A DNA stretch of 64,000 nt from Lentibacillus cibarius (GTDB lineage: Bacteria; Bacillota; Bacilli; Bacillales; Amphibacillaceae). The DNA lies in assembly GCF_005887555.1 (NCBI RefSeq), contig NZ_VCIA01000001.1, positions 1,860,001 through 1,924,000 on the forward strand. Reading direction: 5' to 3'. Below the pieces are notes generated by a model. It ran no database searches. It was not told where the DNA came from and saw only the letters and a list, made by a program, of their open reading frames with translations. Of the stretch, positions 51,022 to 61,405 are shown piece after piece. A program made the position numbers and the translations under genes. How positions within the stretch are numbered: position 1 is the first letter of the stretch; the number at the start of each line of letters is the position of its first letter.

Positions 51022-51295
51022 TTTTAAAAACACCCCATATTTAACTTTTACTCGACTTACTTTGTCGTACAATCTATTTCACCAAAAGAGTTCCAGTCTG
51101 TTCCTAGAAAACTTGGACAAAAACAATGCCTGCATTACATAGTAAATGAATTAGCTTAAATTTCAACAGTATCATTCGTATCAAGTTAGCCAACAATTTT
51201 GCACGTACAAGATGGTGCCTAATCCCACTAAGTAAAGTTTAACTTTATCCTTTGCTATGTGCAACAAAGGCGCAAGCGTCCTTGCTGGCTAAAAC

Positions 51296-51344
51296 CGTAA
51301 CGTCCTGTGACAACGCCTGCACTAGCACGTCCTGTGCGTCGAAG
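51296..51344 (+). repeat. Dispersed intergenic repeat, copy A
   Basis: Shares a 25-bp identical core (51301-51325), in inverted orientation, with copy B at 54433-54481; the 45-odd bp around the core are about 85-90% alike. CACGTCCTGTG also recurs next to the core. The other parts of the 475-base gap hold only a terminator. Confidence 0.8.
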
Positions 51345-51405
51345 CCGGACGTGGCTTAACCTTGCAAGTAAAAGTTATATCGCTAATTTTATAGGTTCTT
51401 ATCTT

Positions 51406-51443
51406 GCAAAAAAAAAGACTGACCTTGCCTGCAGTCAGCCTCT
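51406..51443 (-). terminator. Terminator of soj-spo0J
   Basis: On the minus strand GGCTGAC/GTCAGTC (one wobble, 10-nt loop) is followed by nine T, 54 nt past the spo0J stop. Confidence 0.88.
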
Positions 51444-51496
51444 TCCCATTTCCATTATTGCCCTATTCAGTCGGAAACGGCGATTGGAAATTTATC

Positions 51497-52336
51497 TTAT
51501 TTATCAATTGTATCGAGTATGCGTTCAAGATCTTCATTTGAATAAAACTCAATTTCTATTTTTCCTTTTCGTTTTCCCTTATTAATGGATACAGCTGTAC
51601 CAAGACGATCACGCAAAATAGATTCCTGCTCCTGTAGAAAGATATCTTTTTTCGGCTTTTCCGGTTTTTTCTGTTGCTGATCATTAAGTTGGACAATTAG
51701 CTGTTCCGCTTGCCGCACATTTAATTTTTCTTTACGGATCTTATCAGCAACAGGCAAAGTCTTCTCCTTATCCTTTAAGCCAAGTAGCGCACGTCCATGT
51801 CCCATTGAAAGCTCACCATTATTAATATGGGCTACTACCTTTTCTGGCAATGATAGAAGTCGCACGATATTGGCTATATGTGATCTGCTTTTTCCCAGAC
51901 GTTTTGACAGTTCATCCTGAGTGACACCAAGTTCGTTCATCAAATTATGGTAGGCATGTGCCTCTTCAATCGGTGTTAAATCCTCGCGCTGAAGGTTTTC
52001 CAGCAAGGCAACTTCCATCATTTTTTCATCTGATAAATCCTTCACTACTGCAGGCAAGGTTTCCAGACCTGCTTCCTTAGCAGCACGAAATCGGCGTTCA
52101 CCAACGACAATTTCATATCCTTTAATGCTTTTCCGTAAAATCAGCGGCTGAACGATACCATATTCGATTATAGAATCCTTTAATTCTGTTATCGCATCGG
52201 CATGAAACGTCTTTCTTGGCTGATAGGGATTGGGACGACATTCATTAACGGGTATTTCCTGAATGACATCATCATCTTTTTCTTCCACATCCTGCGGGAA
52301 AAACGCATTAATTCCTTTACCTAACCCTCTCGCCAT
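51497..52336 (-). CDS. spo0J: Chromosome partitioning protein ParB/Spo0J
   Basis: A 279-residue CTPase ParB. The N-terminal CTP-binding domain includes NPYQPRKTF and GERRFRAAKEAG; a helix-turn-helix (TQDELSKRLGKSRSHIANIVRLL) reads parS; the C terminus dimerises. It slides on DNA from parS and recruits condensin. Start MARGLGKGINAFF is the family start; it overlaps soj by 20 nt. Confidence 0.97.
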   Translation of the reverse strand: MARGLGKGINAFFPQDVEEKDDDVIQEIPVNECRPNPYQPRKTFHADAITELKDSIIEYGIVQPLILRKSIKGYEIVVGERRFRAAKEAGLETLPAVVKDLSDEKMMEVALLENLQREDLTPIEEAHAYHNLMNELGVTQDELSKRLGKSRSHIANIVRLLSLPEKVVAHINNGELSMGHGRALLGLKDKEKTLPVADKIRKEKLNVRQAEQLIVQLNDQQQKKPEKPKKDIFLQEQESILRDRLGTAVSINKGKRKGKIEIEFYSNEDLERILDTIDK

Positions 52337-53090
52337 TGCCTATCACTTCCTTTGCTAAATCAAGATATACCTCGGCACCTTTGGATTTCGGATCATAAGT
52401 AATGATTGGTTCACCATGGCTTGGTGCCTCCCCTAACCGGATATTTCTAGGTATGATCGATTGATATACTTTATCCTGAAAATATTTCTTTACTTCCTCG
52501 ATCACCTGAATGCCAAGGTTTGTTCTTGCATCAAGCATTGTTAGCAAAACTCCTTCTATCATAAGGGACTTATTTAAATGTTTTTGCACTAGCCGTATCG
52601 TATTTAACAACTGACTAAGTCCTTCCAATGCATAATACTCACATTGGACGGGAATCAGTACGCTATCCGCTGCGGTAAGTGCATTAAGGGTAAGCAATCC
52701 CAGCGAAGGAGGACAATCAATAATGATATAATCGTAGTTTTCCTTTAGGCTTTCCAGTGCTCTCTGTAAGCGTATTTCACGTGAAATGGTAGGAACAAGT
52801 TCGATTTCGGCTCCCGATAACTGGATTGTGGCAGGTATGATATCTAAGTTTTCAACTTGAGTTGGTACACAAACTTTTTCTGCAGGCAAGTCTTCCACAA
52901 GGACATTGTAAATGCACTGATCCATATCAGCCTTATTTATTCCAACGCCACTTGTAGCATTCCCCTGTGGATCAGTGTCCACAACTAATACCTTATTGTT
53001 TAACTTTGCTAGACCTGCACTCAAATTAACTGCTGATGTTGTTTTTCCTACGCCGCCCTTTTGATTTGCAATGGCTATAATCTTTCCCAT
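52317..53090 (-). CDS. soj: ParA ATPase Soj
   Basis: A 257-residue ParA-type ATPase with the deviant Walker A KGGVGKTT (residues 11-18), VDTDPQGNATS and Walker B IIIDCPPSLG. Soj also regulates DnaA at the origin. It precedes spo0J as an operon. The codons for TISREI contain an unusual 14-bp palindrome (52774-52787). Confidence 0.97.
   Translation of the reverse strand: MGKIIAIANQKGGVGKTTSAVNLSAGLAKLNNKVLVVDTDPQGNATSGVGINKADMDQCIYNVLVEDLPAEKVCVPTQVENLDIIPATIQLSGAEIELVPTISREIRLQRALESLKENYDYIIIDCPPSLGLLTLNALTAADSVLIPVQCEYYALEGLSQLLNTIRLVQKHLNKSLMIEGVLLTMLDARTNLGIQVIEEVKKYFQDKVYQSIIPRNIRLGEAPSHGEPIITYDPKSKGAEVYLDLAKEVIGNGERVR
52773..52788. promoter_or_regulatory. Palindrome intermediate between parS and the Noc site
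   Basis: TATTTCACGTGAAATG inside soj contains the perfect palindrome ATTTCACGTGAAAT. It has the central CACGTG of parS (TGTTTCACGTGAAACA) but the outer A/T pair of the Noc site (ATTTCCCGGGAAAT). It may bind Spo0J weakly, bind both proteins, or be a coincidence of coding. Confidence 0.4.
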
Positions 53091-53281
53091 GATGTCACCT
53101 ACCTAAAAACTATACTTTATTATTCTACCACTTTTCAAAAGAAATAGGCTATTAATATGACCATTTGTTAGAAAACATTTATTTAATGAAAGAAATATTT
53201 GTAAACGCGTTTTGTATTGATCTTCTTTCGTACTTAACCCACTGTACTTCATGTGTTCATCAGTTAGAAGGATGAGAATTT

Positions 53282-53319
53282 AAAAACCACTCATCTTCCG
53301 TTCTGCAAAGATGAATGGT
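53282..53319 (-). terminator. Terminator of noc
   Basis: Stem ACCATTCATCTT/AAGATGAGTGGT (two internal mismatches or wobbles) followed by five T on the minus strand, 29 nt beyond the noc stop. Confidence 0.8.
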
Positions 53320-53347
53320 ATTCTCTCAGATAATATAAAAACATGTA

Positions 53348-54208
53348 TCAGTTCTTTTTCGGTATTTTAATCGTAATTTGATAAAAGTCATCAAGATCCT
53401 CTTCATCCGTTTCCACATCAATCCCAGTATCTGAGACCATGTTGAGAGATTGGCGAATTGTATTCATGGCAATCCGGACATCTTTATTAACACCTTTTCG
53501 TTTAGGCTGTTTTTTTGCGGGTTTCTCTCCGGTTTGGCTGAGCTTAGCTATATGTTCTTCAGCCTGTTTAACATTTAACTCTTTTTCAAGGATTGTTTCC
53601 AACGCTTTGATCTGTTTTTCAGGATCATTGATTTTTATTAATGCTCTTGCATGACGTTCCGTAATCTGTTTCTCCATAAGGGCAGTTTGTACCTTTTCCG
53701 GGAGTTTCAGTAAACGTAATTTGTTAGCAATAGTGGATTGATTTCTACCAAGTCGTTGTGCCAGAGCTTCCTGTGTCAATGAATGTAAATCCAGCAGGCG
53801 TGCATAGGCGTTAGCCTCCTCAATCACCGTCAACTCCTCCCGCTGCAAATTCTCAATTAGTGCAACGGAGGCAATTTCTGTATCAGTCATGCTGCGAATG
53901 ATGGCAGGTATTCGCTCCCAATTAAGTTGTTTTGCTGCCCGCCATCTTCGCTCGCCTGCAATCAGTTCATAACTGTTTTCCTCGTCGATCTTACGGACAA
54001 CGACTGGCTGGATCATCCCATGTGTATGTAACGTCTGAGCAAGTTCCTCAATTTTTTCTTCACTAAATACGGACCTTGGCTGAAACCTATTAGGTTCGAT
54101 TTTTTCAACAGGAAGTTCGGTTACTTCATCTGGATGGTAGGCTTCTTTTTCTGGCACTGATTCATTTTTATCTCCCATGCCAAATAGTCGGTTCAATGGA
54201 CTTACCAT
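53348..54208 (-). CDS. noc: Nucleoid occlusion protein Noc
   Basis: A 286-residue ParB paralogue. It has the same CTPase fold ([21 protein letters not shown]) and HTH ([20 protein letters not shown]) as Spo0J, but begins with the amphipathic membrane-targeting stretch [14 protein letters not shown] typical of Noc. It binds NBS palindromes, attaches to the membrane and blocks division over the nucleoid. ATG 54208 has a near-perfect AAAGGTGGTGAT SD; an in-frame TTG lies two codons upstream. Confidence 0.95.
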   Translation of the reverse strand: MVSPLNRLFGMGDKNESVPEKEAYHPDEVTELPVEKIEPNRFQPRSVFSEEKIEELAQTLHTHGMIQPVVVRKIDEENSYELIAGERRWRAAKQLNWERIPAIIRSMTDTEIASVALIENLQREELTVIEEANAYARLLDLHSLTQEALAQRLGRNQSTIANKLRLLKLPEKVQTALMEKQITERHARALIKINDPEKQIKALETILEKELNVKQAEEHIAKLSQTGEKPAKKQPKRKGVNKDVRIAMNTIRQSLNMVSDTGIDVETDEEDLDDFYQITIKIPKKN

Positions 54209-54432
54209 TGCCAAATCACCACCTTTTCTTAAAAAAACATACTCAACTATACCACCAGTGTAGCGTTGTCCAGGCCAACGGCAATCATTTCTTATATGTT
54301 TCAGTTATTCGCGTTGCCATTTTAAAAATAAAAACCGGAAACGATGAATTGTAGCTGTTTTCGTAAACTTTATTGTTATTATATCTCACCCGTACACACA
54401 TTGCTTTTTCACGAACCGATAGTGCCCACGTA

Positions 54433-54481
54433 CTGCGACGTAAAGGAAGTACTAGTGCAGGCGTTGTCACAGGACGTCGCG
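54433..54481 (-). repeat. Dispersed intergenic repeat, copy B
   Basis: Inverted copy of the repeat at 51296-51344, with a 25-bp identical core at 54452-54476. Together the two copies bracket soj-spo0J and noc. The 540-base gap between noc and rsmG also carries parS (54574-54589). Confidence 0.8.
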
Positions 54482-54573
54482 ATCTTAGCATGCCGACGTA
54501 AAAGATGCTCGTTTGGAACATCGTTTATTGTCGGTTGGCACTCCGATTTATGTCGTTGTTTCCATCTAGGAAA

Positions 54574-54589
54574 TGTTCCACGTGAAACA
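54574..54589 (+). promoter_or_regulatory. parS site upstream of noc
   Basis: TGTTCCACGTGAAACA, an exact match to the Spo0J consensus TGTTNCACGTGAAACA, in the noc-rsmG intergenic region. Confidence 0.95.
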
Positions 54590-54748
54590 TTTGCAAAAAA
54601 CAAGTGTCTGACAAAAAGATATAAAATTTAAAACTATTAATTATTTATAAATACGCAAAAACTATTACATTCTATCAACATTCTATCATATATGACGGTG
54701 AAAAAGTATGAAATTGTCGATAATCTTTTTGTCAATTTAAAAACTATT

Positions 54749-55465
54749 TTATGTGATTGGTTTCTTTGCCGGTGTACCGGGTTTACGTGGATACTTTTTC
54801 GGTGTGTTATGTACTTTATGTAAAATAACAATTGATCGATCACTATTTTCTTGAGGTAGTTGAAAAGAATGGGTCGTTACCAGTTCTCCCCCTAGCGTCT
54901 TAAACGCATTCTTCGCCTCTGTTACCTCTTCTTCAGCACTGGCACCCTTCATGGCAATGAATGTCCCATGTTTCTTTGCCAATGGCAGACATAATTCGCT
55001 TAAAACGGACATTTTCGCCACTGCTCTAGCCATTACAATATCGAATGATTCCCTAAATGTACGATTTGCTGCGAAATTTTCAGCTCGATCATGGTAAAAA
55101 GCAATACCAGTAAGATTCAGATTTGTAGCCAATTGTTCTAAAAAATGAATTCGCTTTTTTAATGAATCAACAATCGTAACTTGCAATTCCGGAAAGCATA
55201 TTTTAAGCGGGATACTGGGGAAGCCAGCCCCAGCACCCACATCACAAATATGACTGTTGCCTGTGAAATCATAGTAAAAAGCAGCAGATATAGAATCATA
55301 AAAGTGTTTTAAATAAACATCTTCTTTGGCAGTTAACGTGGTCAGGTTTATTTTTTTATTCCATTCCACCAGTGTTTGAAAATAAGTTTCAAATTGTTCG
55401 GCCTGCTCCGGGCTTATATTAATATCTCTCTCATGCAGTCCGTCTTTAAATTGTTCGGGTGTCAT
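54749..55465 (-). CDS. rsmG: 16S rRNA (guanine-527 N7)-methyltransferase RsmG
   Basis: A 238-residue SAM methyltransferase (GidB) with HICDVGAGAGFPSIPLKI as the SAM-binding motif and FDIVMARAVAKMSVL. Methylates N7 of G527 in 16S rRNA; loss gives low-level streptomycin resistance. It follows mnmG by 65 nt and ends in a basic tail (KYPRKPGTPAKKPIT). Confidence 0.96.
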   Translation of the reverse strand: MTPEQFKDGLHERDINISPEQAEQFETYFQTLVEWNKKINLTTLTAKEDVYLKHFYDSISAAFYYDFTGNSHICDVGAGAGFPSIPLKICFPELQVTIVDSLKKRIHFLEQLATNLNLTGIAFYHDRAENFAANRTFRESFDIVMARAVAKMSVLSELCLPLAKKHGTFIAMKGASAEEEVTEAKNAFKTLGGELVTTHSFQLPQENSDRSIVILHKVHNTPKKYPRKPGTPAKKPIT

Positions 55466-55530
55466 TCATGGCAACTCCTTTATAATGGTTGTCATATCAG
55501 TGCCATTCAACATTTATAACAGCACGTTAA

Positions 55531-57420
55531 TCAGTTGGCAACACGGGCAATTTTTCCTTGCTCAATATAAACAAGCAGGATGGATACATCGGAAGGGTTC
55601 ACACCGGAGATACGGGAGGCCTGACCGACTGACAGCGGACGTACCGTTTTTAGCTTTTCCTTCGCCTCGGAAGCAATACCATCAATATCATCATAATCAA
55701 TGTTGTCTGGTATTTTTTTGTTTTCCATTTTCAGCATTTTATCCACTTGTTCATTCGCCTTCTTAATATATCCTTCATACTTAATTTGAATCTCTACCTG
55801 TTCCTTGACAATTTGCGGCAGGTCGTTGTTCGGCTCAATAATTTGTTCCACCATATCATACGTAACTTCAGGTCGTTTCATTAAATCATATGCTTTAACT
55901 GCTTCTTTCAACGGTGAGCCTTTTGCTTCCTTCAACATCGATTGTACAGGTTCTTCAGGTTTGATGACAATTTTGCTAAGGCGTTGTTTTTCCTCGTCAA
56001 CTAGTCGCTTCTTTTCTGTAAATTGTTCATACCGTTCATCGCTAATCAATCCGTAAGCATGGCCGATTTCTGTCAAACGCATATCAGCGTTATCATGACG
56101 AAGCAGCAAACGATATTCAGCACGTGATGTCAAAAGTCGGTATGGCTCTTTGGTACCTTTTGTGACCAAATCATCAATCAGAACGCCAATATATGCCTGA
56201 GAACGGTCCAGAATAAGTGACTCTTTACCAAGTACTTTGGCTGCAGCATTAATCCCGGCCATAATACCTTGTGCCGCTGCTTCCTCGTATCCGGAGGTAC
56301 CATTTATTTGTCCCGCTGTAAATAGACCTGACACATTTTTTAGCTCCAATGTCGGCCATAGCTGTGTTGGAATCACCGCATCATACTCAATCGCATAGCC
56401 TGCACGCATAATTTCAGCGTTTTCCAGCCCTGGGACTGTTCTAACCATGTCATGCTGGATATATTCTGGCAAAGAAGTCGATAGTCCTTGTACATAAACC
56501 TCTTCTGTATCTCTTCCTTCAGGCTCCAGAAAGATTTGGTGGCGAGGCTTGTCATTAAATCTTACTATCTTATCCTCAATGGACGGACAATAACGTGGAC
56601 CTGTTCCGCGTTTCATACCGGAATACATTGCCGACAGTGATAAGTTGTCATTGATGATTTGGTGTGTGAATTCATTCGTATACGTGAGCCAGCATGGAAT
56701 CTGATCGGTAATATATTCCGTTGTCTCATACGAGAAACTTTGTTGCTTCTCTTCACCAGGTTGTTCCTCTGTTTTGGAATAATCAATCGAATGACTGTTA
56801 ACCCTTGGTGGTGTACCTGTTTTAAATCGCGTAATGGAAAGACCAAGTTCTTCCAGGTTTTCCGATAACTTGATGGATGCTCGTTGATTATTGGGGCCAC
56901 TCTCATACTCAAGATCACCCATCAGTACTTTTCCACGCATAAAGGTACCAGTAGTAATAATAACCGAGTCTGCATAATAGGCAGCTTTCGTCTCCGTAAT
57001 GACCCCTTTACATACACCATCTTCCACGATTAGTTCATTAACCATACCTTGTCTTAGTGTTAAATTCTCTTGACTTTCCAAGACATGTTTCATTTCTTTA
57101 ATATACATAGGTTTATCTGCCTGTGCACGCAATGCCTGTACGGCGGGACCTTTTCTCGTATTCAGCATCCGCATTTGGATGTGTGTTTTATCAATAACTT
57201 TGGCCATGACACCGCCAAGTGCATCTACTTCACGAACAACAATACCTTTGGCGGGTCCTCCTAGTGATGGGTTACACGGCATAAAAGCAATCATGTCTAG
57301 GTTAAGTGTCAACATTAGGGTTTTTGCACCCATTTTTGCTGCGGCAACACTTGCTTCTGCACCGGCATGTCCCCCACCGACAACGATAACGTCATAATGT
57401 CCAGCATCATATACCATCAT
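55531..57420 (-). CDS. mnmG: tRNA uridine-5-carboxymethylaminomethyl modification enzyme MnmG
   Basis: A 629-residue FAD protein (GidA). It starts with the Rossmann [10 protein letters not shown] motif and includes [20 protein letters not shown] and the [17 protein letters not shown] signature. Works with MnmE to place cmnm5 on U34 of tRNAs. AAAGGGTG precedes ATG 57420; 54 nt separate it from mnmE. Confidence 0.97.
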   Translation of the reverse strand: MMVYDAGHYDVIVVGGGHAGAEASVAAAKMGAKTLMLTLNLDMIAFMPCNPSLGGPAKGIVVREVDALGGVMAKVIDKTHIQMRMLNTRKGPAVQALRAQADKPMYIKEMKHVLESQENLTLRQGMVNELIVEDGVCKGVITETKAAYYADSVIITTGTFMRGKVLMGDLEYESGPNNQRASIKLSENLEELGLSITRFKTGTPPRVNSHSIDYSKTEEQPGEEKQQSFSYETTEYITDQIPCWLTYTNEFTHQIINDNLSLSAMYSGMKRGTGPRYCPSIEDKIVRFNDKPRHQIFLEPEGRDTEEVYVQGLSTSLPEYIQHDMVRTVPGLENAEIMRAGYAIEYDAVIPTQLWPTLELKNVSGLFTAGQINGTSGYEEAAAQGIMAGINAAAKVLGKESLILDRSQAYIGVLIDDLVTKGTKEPYRLLTSRAEYRLLLRHDNADMRLTEIGHAYGLISDERYEQFTEKKRLVDEEKQRLSKIVIKPEEPVQSMLKEAKGSPLKEAVKAYDLMKRPEVTYDMVEQIIEPNNDLPQIVKEQVEIQIKYEGYIKKANEQVDKMLKMENKKIPDNIDYDDIDGIASEAKEKLKTVRPLSVGQASRISGVNPSDVSILLVYIEQGKIARVAN

Positions 57421-57474
57421 TTTTCACCCTTTCTCCTCTTATTATTTATCATTACATACCTAGCTTAAAGCGAA

Positions 57475-58851
57475 CTACTTTCCAAGACAAAACTGAGAAA
57501 ACAACTGATCAATCAAACTGTCACTGGCAGTATCGCCGACTATTTCACCTAAAAATTCCCACGTCCTTGTAACATCAATCTGTACAATATCTAGTGGCAT
57601 ATCTATTTCCAGACTTTCCATCGCATCTTCTAATGCCTGCTTTGCTTGTTTGAGCAGTTGTATATGGCGCACATTGGAAACATACGTCATATCTCCTGTA
57701 TCCACATCACCGGCAAAGAACGTCGTAGCAATAGCAGATTCCAGCTGATCGATTCCTTCTTCTCTAATGAGCGACGTTGTGATAACTGGTTTCCCGGCAG
57801 CAAGCTCGTTTACTTTGTCCAAATCAAGCTGTTGTTCCAAATCTGTTTTATTAACAATCACAATATAATCAAGTCCCTGCACCGCTTCAAACAGTTTTTC
57901 ATCCTCTTCGGTTAGTGGCTCATTATAATTCAATACCAACAAAACGAGATCAGCATCCTGCAGTACTTCCCGGGATCTGTCCACACCAATCTTTTCAACA
58001 ATATCTTCTGTTTCTCGTATGCCGGCAGTGTCGACCAATCTTAGTGGGACACCACGCACATTAACATATTCTTCAATAATATCACGAGTTGTTCCCGGTA
58101 CTTCCGTTACAATCGCCTTATTTTCCTGTACGAGTGTATTCATCAGGGATGACTTACCAACGTTCGGACGTCCAATGATAGCAGTGGCGATCCCCTCACG
58201 TAAAATTTTCCCTTGTTTAGCAACTTGCAATAAGTTTTCCAGTTCTCCGTGCACTTCTTTCGTCTTCGTTTGCATCATTGTATTAGACATTTCTTCCACA
58301 TCATCATATTCCGGATAATCAATATTCACTTCAACGTGTGCAACTGTTTCCAGAAGTTCTTGCCTGAGCCGGCCAATTAGTTCCGACAACCGACCGTCCA
58401 TCTGTTTAAGCGCCACTGACATGGCTTTATCCGTTTTCGACCGGATCACATCCATGACCGCTTCGGCTTGAGACAAATCGATTCGCCCGTTTAAAAACGC
58501 ACGCTTCGTAAATTCTCCGGGTTCAGCTATCCGCACACCTTGTTCCAGAACAATTTCCAGCACTCGATTTACCGCAACCATACCACCATGGCAATTAATC
58601 TCAACAACATCTTCCCGTGTAAAAGTCTTCGGTCCGCGCATCACAGTTACCATTACTTCCTCGGCAACCTCATTGACAGCAGGGTCCATGATCTTTCCGT
58701 AATGAATCGTATGCGTATTCGCTTCAATCAAATTTGTCCCCTGAAACAGTTTAGCTGTCGCGGGTATCGCCTGCTCACCACTTAAGCGAACAATCGATAT
58801 GGCGCCTTCTCCAACTGGTGTTGATATCGCAGCAATTGTATCTGTTTCCAT
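57475..58851 (-). CDS. mnmE: tRNA modification GTPase MnmE
   Basis: A 458-residue protein: N-terminal tetrahydrofolate-binding domain ([20 protein letters not shown]), helical domain with an inserted G domain ([31 protein letters not shown]) and the C-terminal CLGK cysteine motif. Partner of MnmG. ATG 58851 has GGAGGTGAA upstream; an upstream in-frame ATG lacks one. Confidence 0.97.
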   Translation of the reverse strand: METDTIAAISTPVGEGAISIVRLSGEQAIPATAKLFQGTNLIEANTHTIHYGKIMDPAVNEVAEEVMVTVMRGPKTFTREDVVEINCHGGMVAVNRVLEIVLEQGVRIAEPGEFTKRAFLNGRIDLSQAEAVMDVIRSKTDKAMSVALKQMDGRLSELIGRLRQELLETVAHVEVNIDYPEYDDVEEMSNTMMQTKTKEVHGELENLLQVAKQGKILREGIATAIIGRPNVGKSSLMNTLVQENKAIVTEVPGTTRDIIEEYVNVRGVPLRLVDTAGIRETEDIVEKIGVDRSREVLQDADLVLLVLNYNEPLTEEDEKLFEAVQGLDYIVIVNKTDLEQQLDLDKVNELAAGKPVITTSLIREEGIDQLESAIATTFFAGDVDTGDMTYVSNVRHIQLLKQAKQALEDAMESLEIDMPLDIVQIDVTRTWEFLGEIVGDTASDSLIDQLFSQFCLGK

Positions 58852-58941
58852 ATTCTTCACCTCCATCTTCCTCATTTTTACATCTATATAGAAAGTATTA
58901 GTTTTCCCACCACTAACTTAATAGAATATCATAAATCAAAT

Positions 58942-58982
58942 AAAAAATAAACTTGTCCACAGTGTTAACAAGTTTATTTTTT
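58942..58982. terminator. Bidirectional terminator-like hairpin before mnmE
   Basis: A perfect 15-bp stem (58942-58956 / 58968-58982) with an 11-nt loop and A/T runs at both ends, in the 379-base gap between mnmE and jag. Confidence 0.75.
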
Positions 58983-59046
58983 ATATATCCTAATTCCTTT
59001 TATCCACATGTGAATAAAAGGAATTAGAGTATCACAGTTATCAACA
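58953..59046. promoter_or_regulatory. DnaA-box cluster and 38-bp palindrome between mnmE and jag
   Basis: TTGTCCACA (58953), a perfect TTATCCACA (59000-59008) back to back with the complement of TTATTCACA (59009-59017), and TTATCAACA (59038). The two central boxes lie within a 38-bp palindrome (58990-59027, one mismatch), so they face each other head to head about 2.4 kb from the rpmH-side boxes. Confidence 0.75.
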
Positions 59047-59181
59047 GGGCATAAGGAATCAATTTCAAGTTTGATTTATATTCGAGTGGTGACTTCTGCA
59101 GTTGGCTATTGACGTGGGCGGTTTTAGCGGAAGGTCCCCTGCCAAAGCGTTTTTACGGACTTTTTGACAACCTCTTAAAGC

Positions 59182-59212
59182 AAAAAAAATAACCCCCGGT
59201 GTCCCAGGAGTT
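59182..59212 (-). terminator. Terminator of the rnpA-yidC-jag transcript
   Basis: Nine-bp stem with two wobble pairs (59191-59199 / 59204-59212), followed on the minus strand by eight T; just beyond the jag stop. Confidence 0.88.
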
Positions 59213-59230
59213 TTTAAAGTACTTATACTG

Positions 59231-59845
59231 TTATGGTTTGATGACGATATACCGATGCGGTTCCTCACCTTCAGAAGAAGTTGCGATCTGCTTATTATCC
59301 TGCAATGCATGATGGATAATTTTACGTTCAAATGCCGGCATTGGCTCAAGTTTTACTTCCTTGTTAAGCCTAAGGGATTTATCGACCATTTTACGAGCCA
59401 GCGATTCTAGGGTTTCTTTTCTGCGTTCCCGATACCCTTCCGCATCAACCAACACGCTATAGTGATGATTTCTGTCTTTGTTGATGACAAGATGCAGCAG
59501 ATATTGGATGGCATTTAACGTCTGCCCACGCTTCCCAATAATTAATGCAATATGATCCCCGGTTACATTAAAATTAACCTGCGTACCGGAAACTTCCGTC
59601 GTCACTTCAGCGGGTATTCCCATTTTTTCAATGATTTGTTGTAAGTACTCCTCGGCCTGTTCAACTGGATCCGACGGCATATTAACTTTGACAATTGCCG
59701 GCTTGGAACCAAAAACACCGAGAAGACCTTTTTTTCCTTCATCAACGACTTCAACTTCGACCTGGTCCCTTGTGGTGTCTAACTGCTCTAGTGCTGATTG
59801 GACCGCTTCTTCAACCGTTTGTCCACTAGCAGTTATCTCTCTCAC
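59231..59845 (-). CDS. jag: Jag/KhpB RNA-binding protein
   Basis: A 204-residue protein with the Jag-N domain ([19 protein letters not shown]), a KH domain ([20 protein letters not shown]) and a C-terminal R3H domain (ERKIIHHAL...HRYIVIKP). Jag (EloR/KhpB) forms an RNA-binding pair with KhpA and influences cell elongation. GTG 59845 overlaps the yidC stop by 4 nt. Confidence 0.95.
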   Translation of the reverse strand: MREITASGQTVEEAVQSALEQLDTTRDQVEVEVVDEGKKGLLGVFGSKPAIVKVNMPSDPVEQAEEYLQQIIEKMGIPAEVTTEVSGTQVNFNVTGDHIALIIGKRGQTLNAIQYLLHLVINKDRNHHYSVLVDAEGYRERRKETLESLARKMVDKSLRLNKEVKLEPMPAFERKIIHHALQDNKQIATSSEGEEPHRYIVIKP

Positions 59846-60609
59846 TTTTTGACTCCCCCAGTTTTATTATCATTCATCATTGGCTTGCGGATTAAAAGCG
59901 TTTGGGCAACCATAAAGACATTACCTACCACCCAGTACAACGCCAAGGCCGACGGAAAAATAAACGCAATAACAGTAATCATGATTGGCATGACATATAA
60001 CATAACCATCATTTGCGGGTTTTGCGCCGCCGCGCTACCAGACATCATTAACTTCTGCTGCAAAAATGTTGCTCCACCAGCAATTAGAGGCAAAATATAG
60101 TCCGGTGAACCCAATTCAAACCAAAGAAAAGAATGACCACTTACCTCTTGCGTCCGCCTAATGGCATGATACATCGCAATCAAAATCGGCATTTGTACAA
60201 AAATCGGCAGACAACCTGCAAGCGGATTAACGCCATGCTTCTGGAATAGCTGCATGGTTTCCTGCTGCAGCTTTTGCTGTGTGTTAGCATCTTTTGACGC
60301 GTATTTCTGCTGTAATTCCTTTATCTCCGGCTGTATGTCCTGCATCGCTTTGGAACTTTTCAGCTGTTTCACGTTCAATGGAAGCAGAATTAGCCGAATA
60401 AAAATCGTCAAAACAATAATCGACAGACCGTAACTGCCATTGAATAACTCAGCTAAATATATAATCACCTGTGACAATGGATATACAAAATATGAATTCC
60501 AAATACCTTCACTTTCCGACGTTATCGGTTCATTAATTTGCGTACATCCTGATAAAACCACTACCAGCCCGATCACAGCCGCCAGTAATAACAATTTTTT
60601 GCGCAACAC
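59842..60609 (-). CDS. yidC: Membrane protein insertase YidC1/SpoIIIJ
   Basis: A 255-residue YidC-family insertase with a lipoprotein signal (VVLSGCTQ, Cys22) and five TM segments, including [20 protein letters not shown]. Inserts proteins into the membrane; the origin-linked paralogue SpoIIIJ is needed for SigG activation in the forespore. Between rnpA and jag as usual. Confidence 0.96.
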   Translation of the reverse strand: MLRKKLLLLAAVIGLVVVLSGCTQINEPITSESEGIWNSYFVYPLSQVIIYLAELFNGSYGLSIIVLTIFIRLILLPLNVKQLKSSKAMQDIQPEIKELQQKYASKDANTQQKLQQETMQLFQKHGVNPLAGCLPIFVQMPILIAMYHAIRRTQEVSGHSFLWFELGSPDYILPLIAGGATFLQQKLMMSGSAAAQNPQMMVMLYVMPIMITVIAFIFPSALALYWVVGNVFMVAQTLLIRKPMMNDNKTGGVKK

Positions 60610-60703
60610 ATTTCCTCCTAACTGACAAAACCCTATATGTAACCCATTTTCTAGTTATTTTACCACTAACAAATAATAAGATTCTATATAAAAATGAAAA
60701 ACG

Positions 60704-61051
60704 CTAATATTTTTTTGATAACAGCTTTTCTTTTGACAATAAATGCATCAAACTTTTTTTAACTTCATGGAAATTCATTCGTTTCGTTGGCTGCCGGGCA
60801 ATAATGACGATATCATACGCCGGAAGTACACCTGCCTCCAACTCATGAAACGCTTGTCGTAAATAACGTTTAATCCGATTTCTCGTTACAGCATTCCCAA
60901 TCTTTTTTCCAACAGATAACCCAACACGAAAATGCGTTAGTTCTGACCTCTTCATATAATATAGAACAAGCTGCCTGTTTGCAAATGAATTACCATGTTT
61001 GAACACATATTGAAATTGTTTATTATCTTTTATACGATTCATTTTTTTCAT
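60704..61051 (-). CDS. rnpA: Ribonuclease P protein component
   Basis: A 115-residue basic protein with the RNR signature (KKIGNAVTRNRIKRYLRQAF) that contacts the RNase P RNA and pre-tRNA leader. ATG 61051 follows AAAGGTGAT; the upstream GTG (61060) is part of that SD. Confidence 0.96.
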   Translation of the reverse strand: MKKMNRIKDNKQFQYVFKHGNSFANRQLVLYYMKRSELTHFRVGLSVGKKIGNAVTRNRIKRYLRQAFHELEAGVLPAYDIVIIARQPTKRMNFHEVKKSLMHLLSKEKLLSKKY

Positions 61052-61130
61052 TGCTATCACCTTTTAATTGGAAACTGTAACTATCCATCAACAGTAATGA
61101 TCTCCACGCATGTCCACGCATGCATAAGTG

Positions 61131-61161
61131 GAAAAAAGACCACTGAAGGGTTCAGTGGTCT
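61131..61161 (-). terminator. Terminator/attenuator between rpmH and rnpA
   Basis: A perfect 11-bp stem (61137-61147 / 61151-61161) with a GGG loop and six T on the minus strand, overlapping the rpmH stop. Read-through would be needed for rnpA, or rnpA has its own promoter. Confidence 0.88.
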
Positions 61162-61294
61162 ATGCAGATAATACTTTTCTTCCTTTACGACGACGACGTT
61201 TTAAAACCTGACGTCCGTCTTTTGTACTCATACGTTTACGGAAACCATGTACTTTTTTCCGTTTACGGTTATTTGGTTGAAATGGTCGTTTCAT
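61160..61294 (-). CDS. rpmH: 50S ribosomal protein L34
   Basis: A 44-residue, extremely basic protein starting [20 protein letters not shown] and ending KGRKVLSA, matching bL34 throughout. ATG 61294 is preceded by GGGAGGTG. It is the last gene before oriC on the minus strand. Confidence 0.97.
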   Translation of the reverse strand: MKRPFQPNNRKRKKVHGFRKRMSTKDGRQVLKRRRRKGRKVLSA

Positions 61295-61405
61295 TTATCC
61301 TACACCTCCCGAGGAATTACAAAGCTGTTTAATTATTTGTAATCACAGTCTAGGTAATTATAAGGAAAACAACTCCCGCCTGTCAACTTACAATTGGTAA
61401 AAAAG

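Noticed and set aside
59065..59349. Minus-strand open frame between mnmE and jag
   Set aside because: Overlaps the 3' end of jag in another frame and runs through its terminator.
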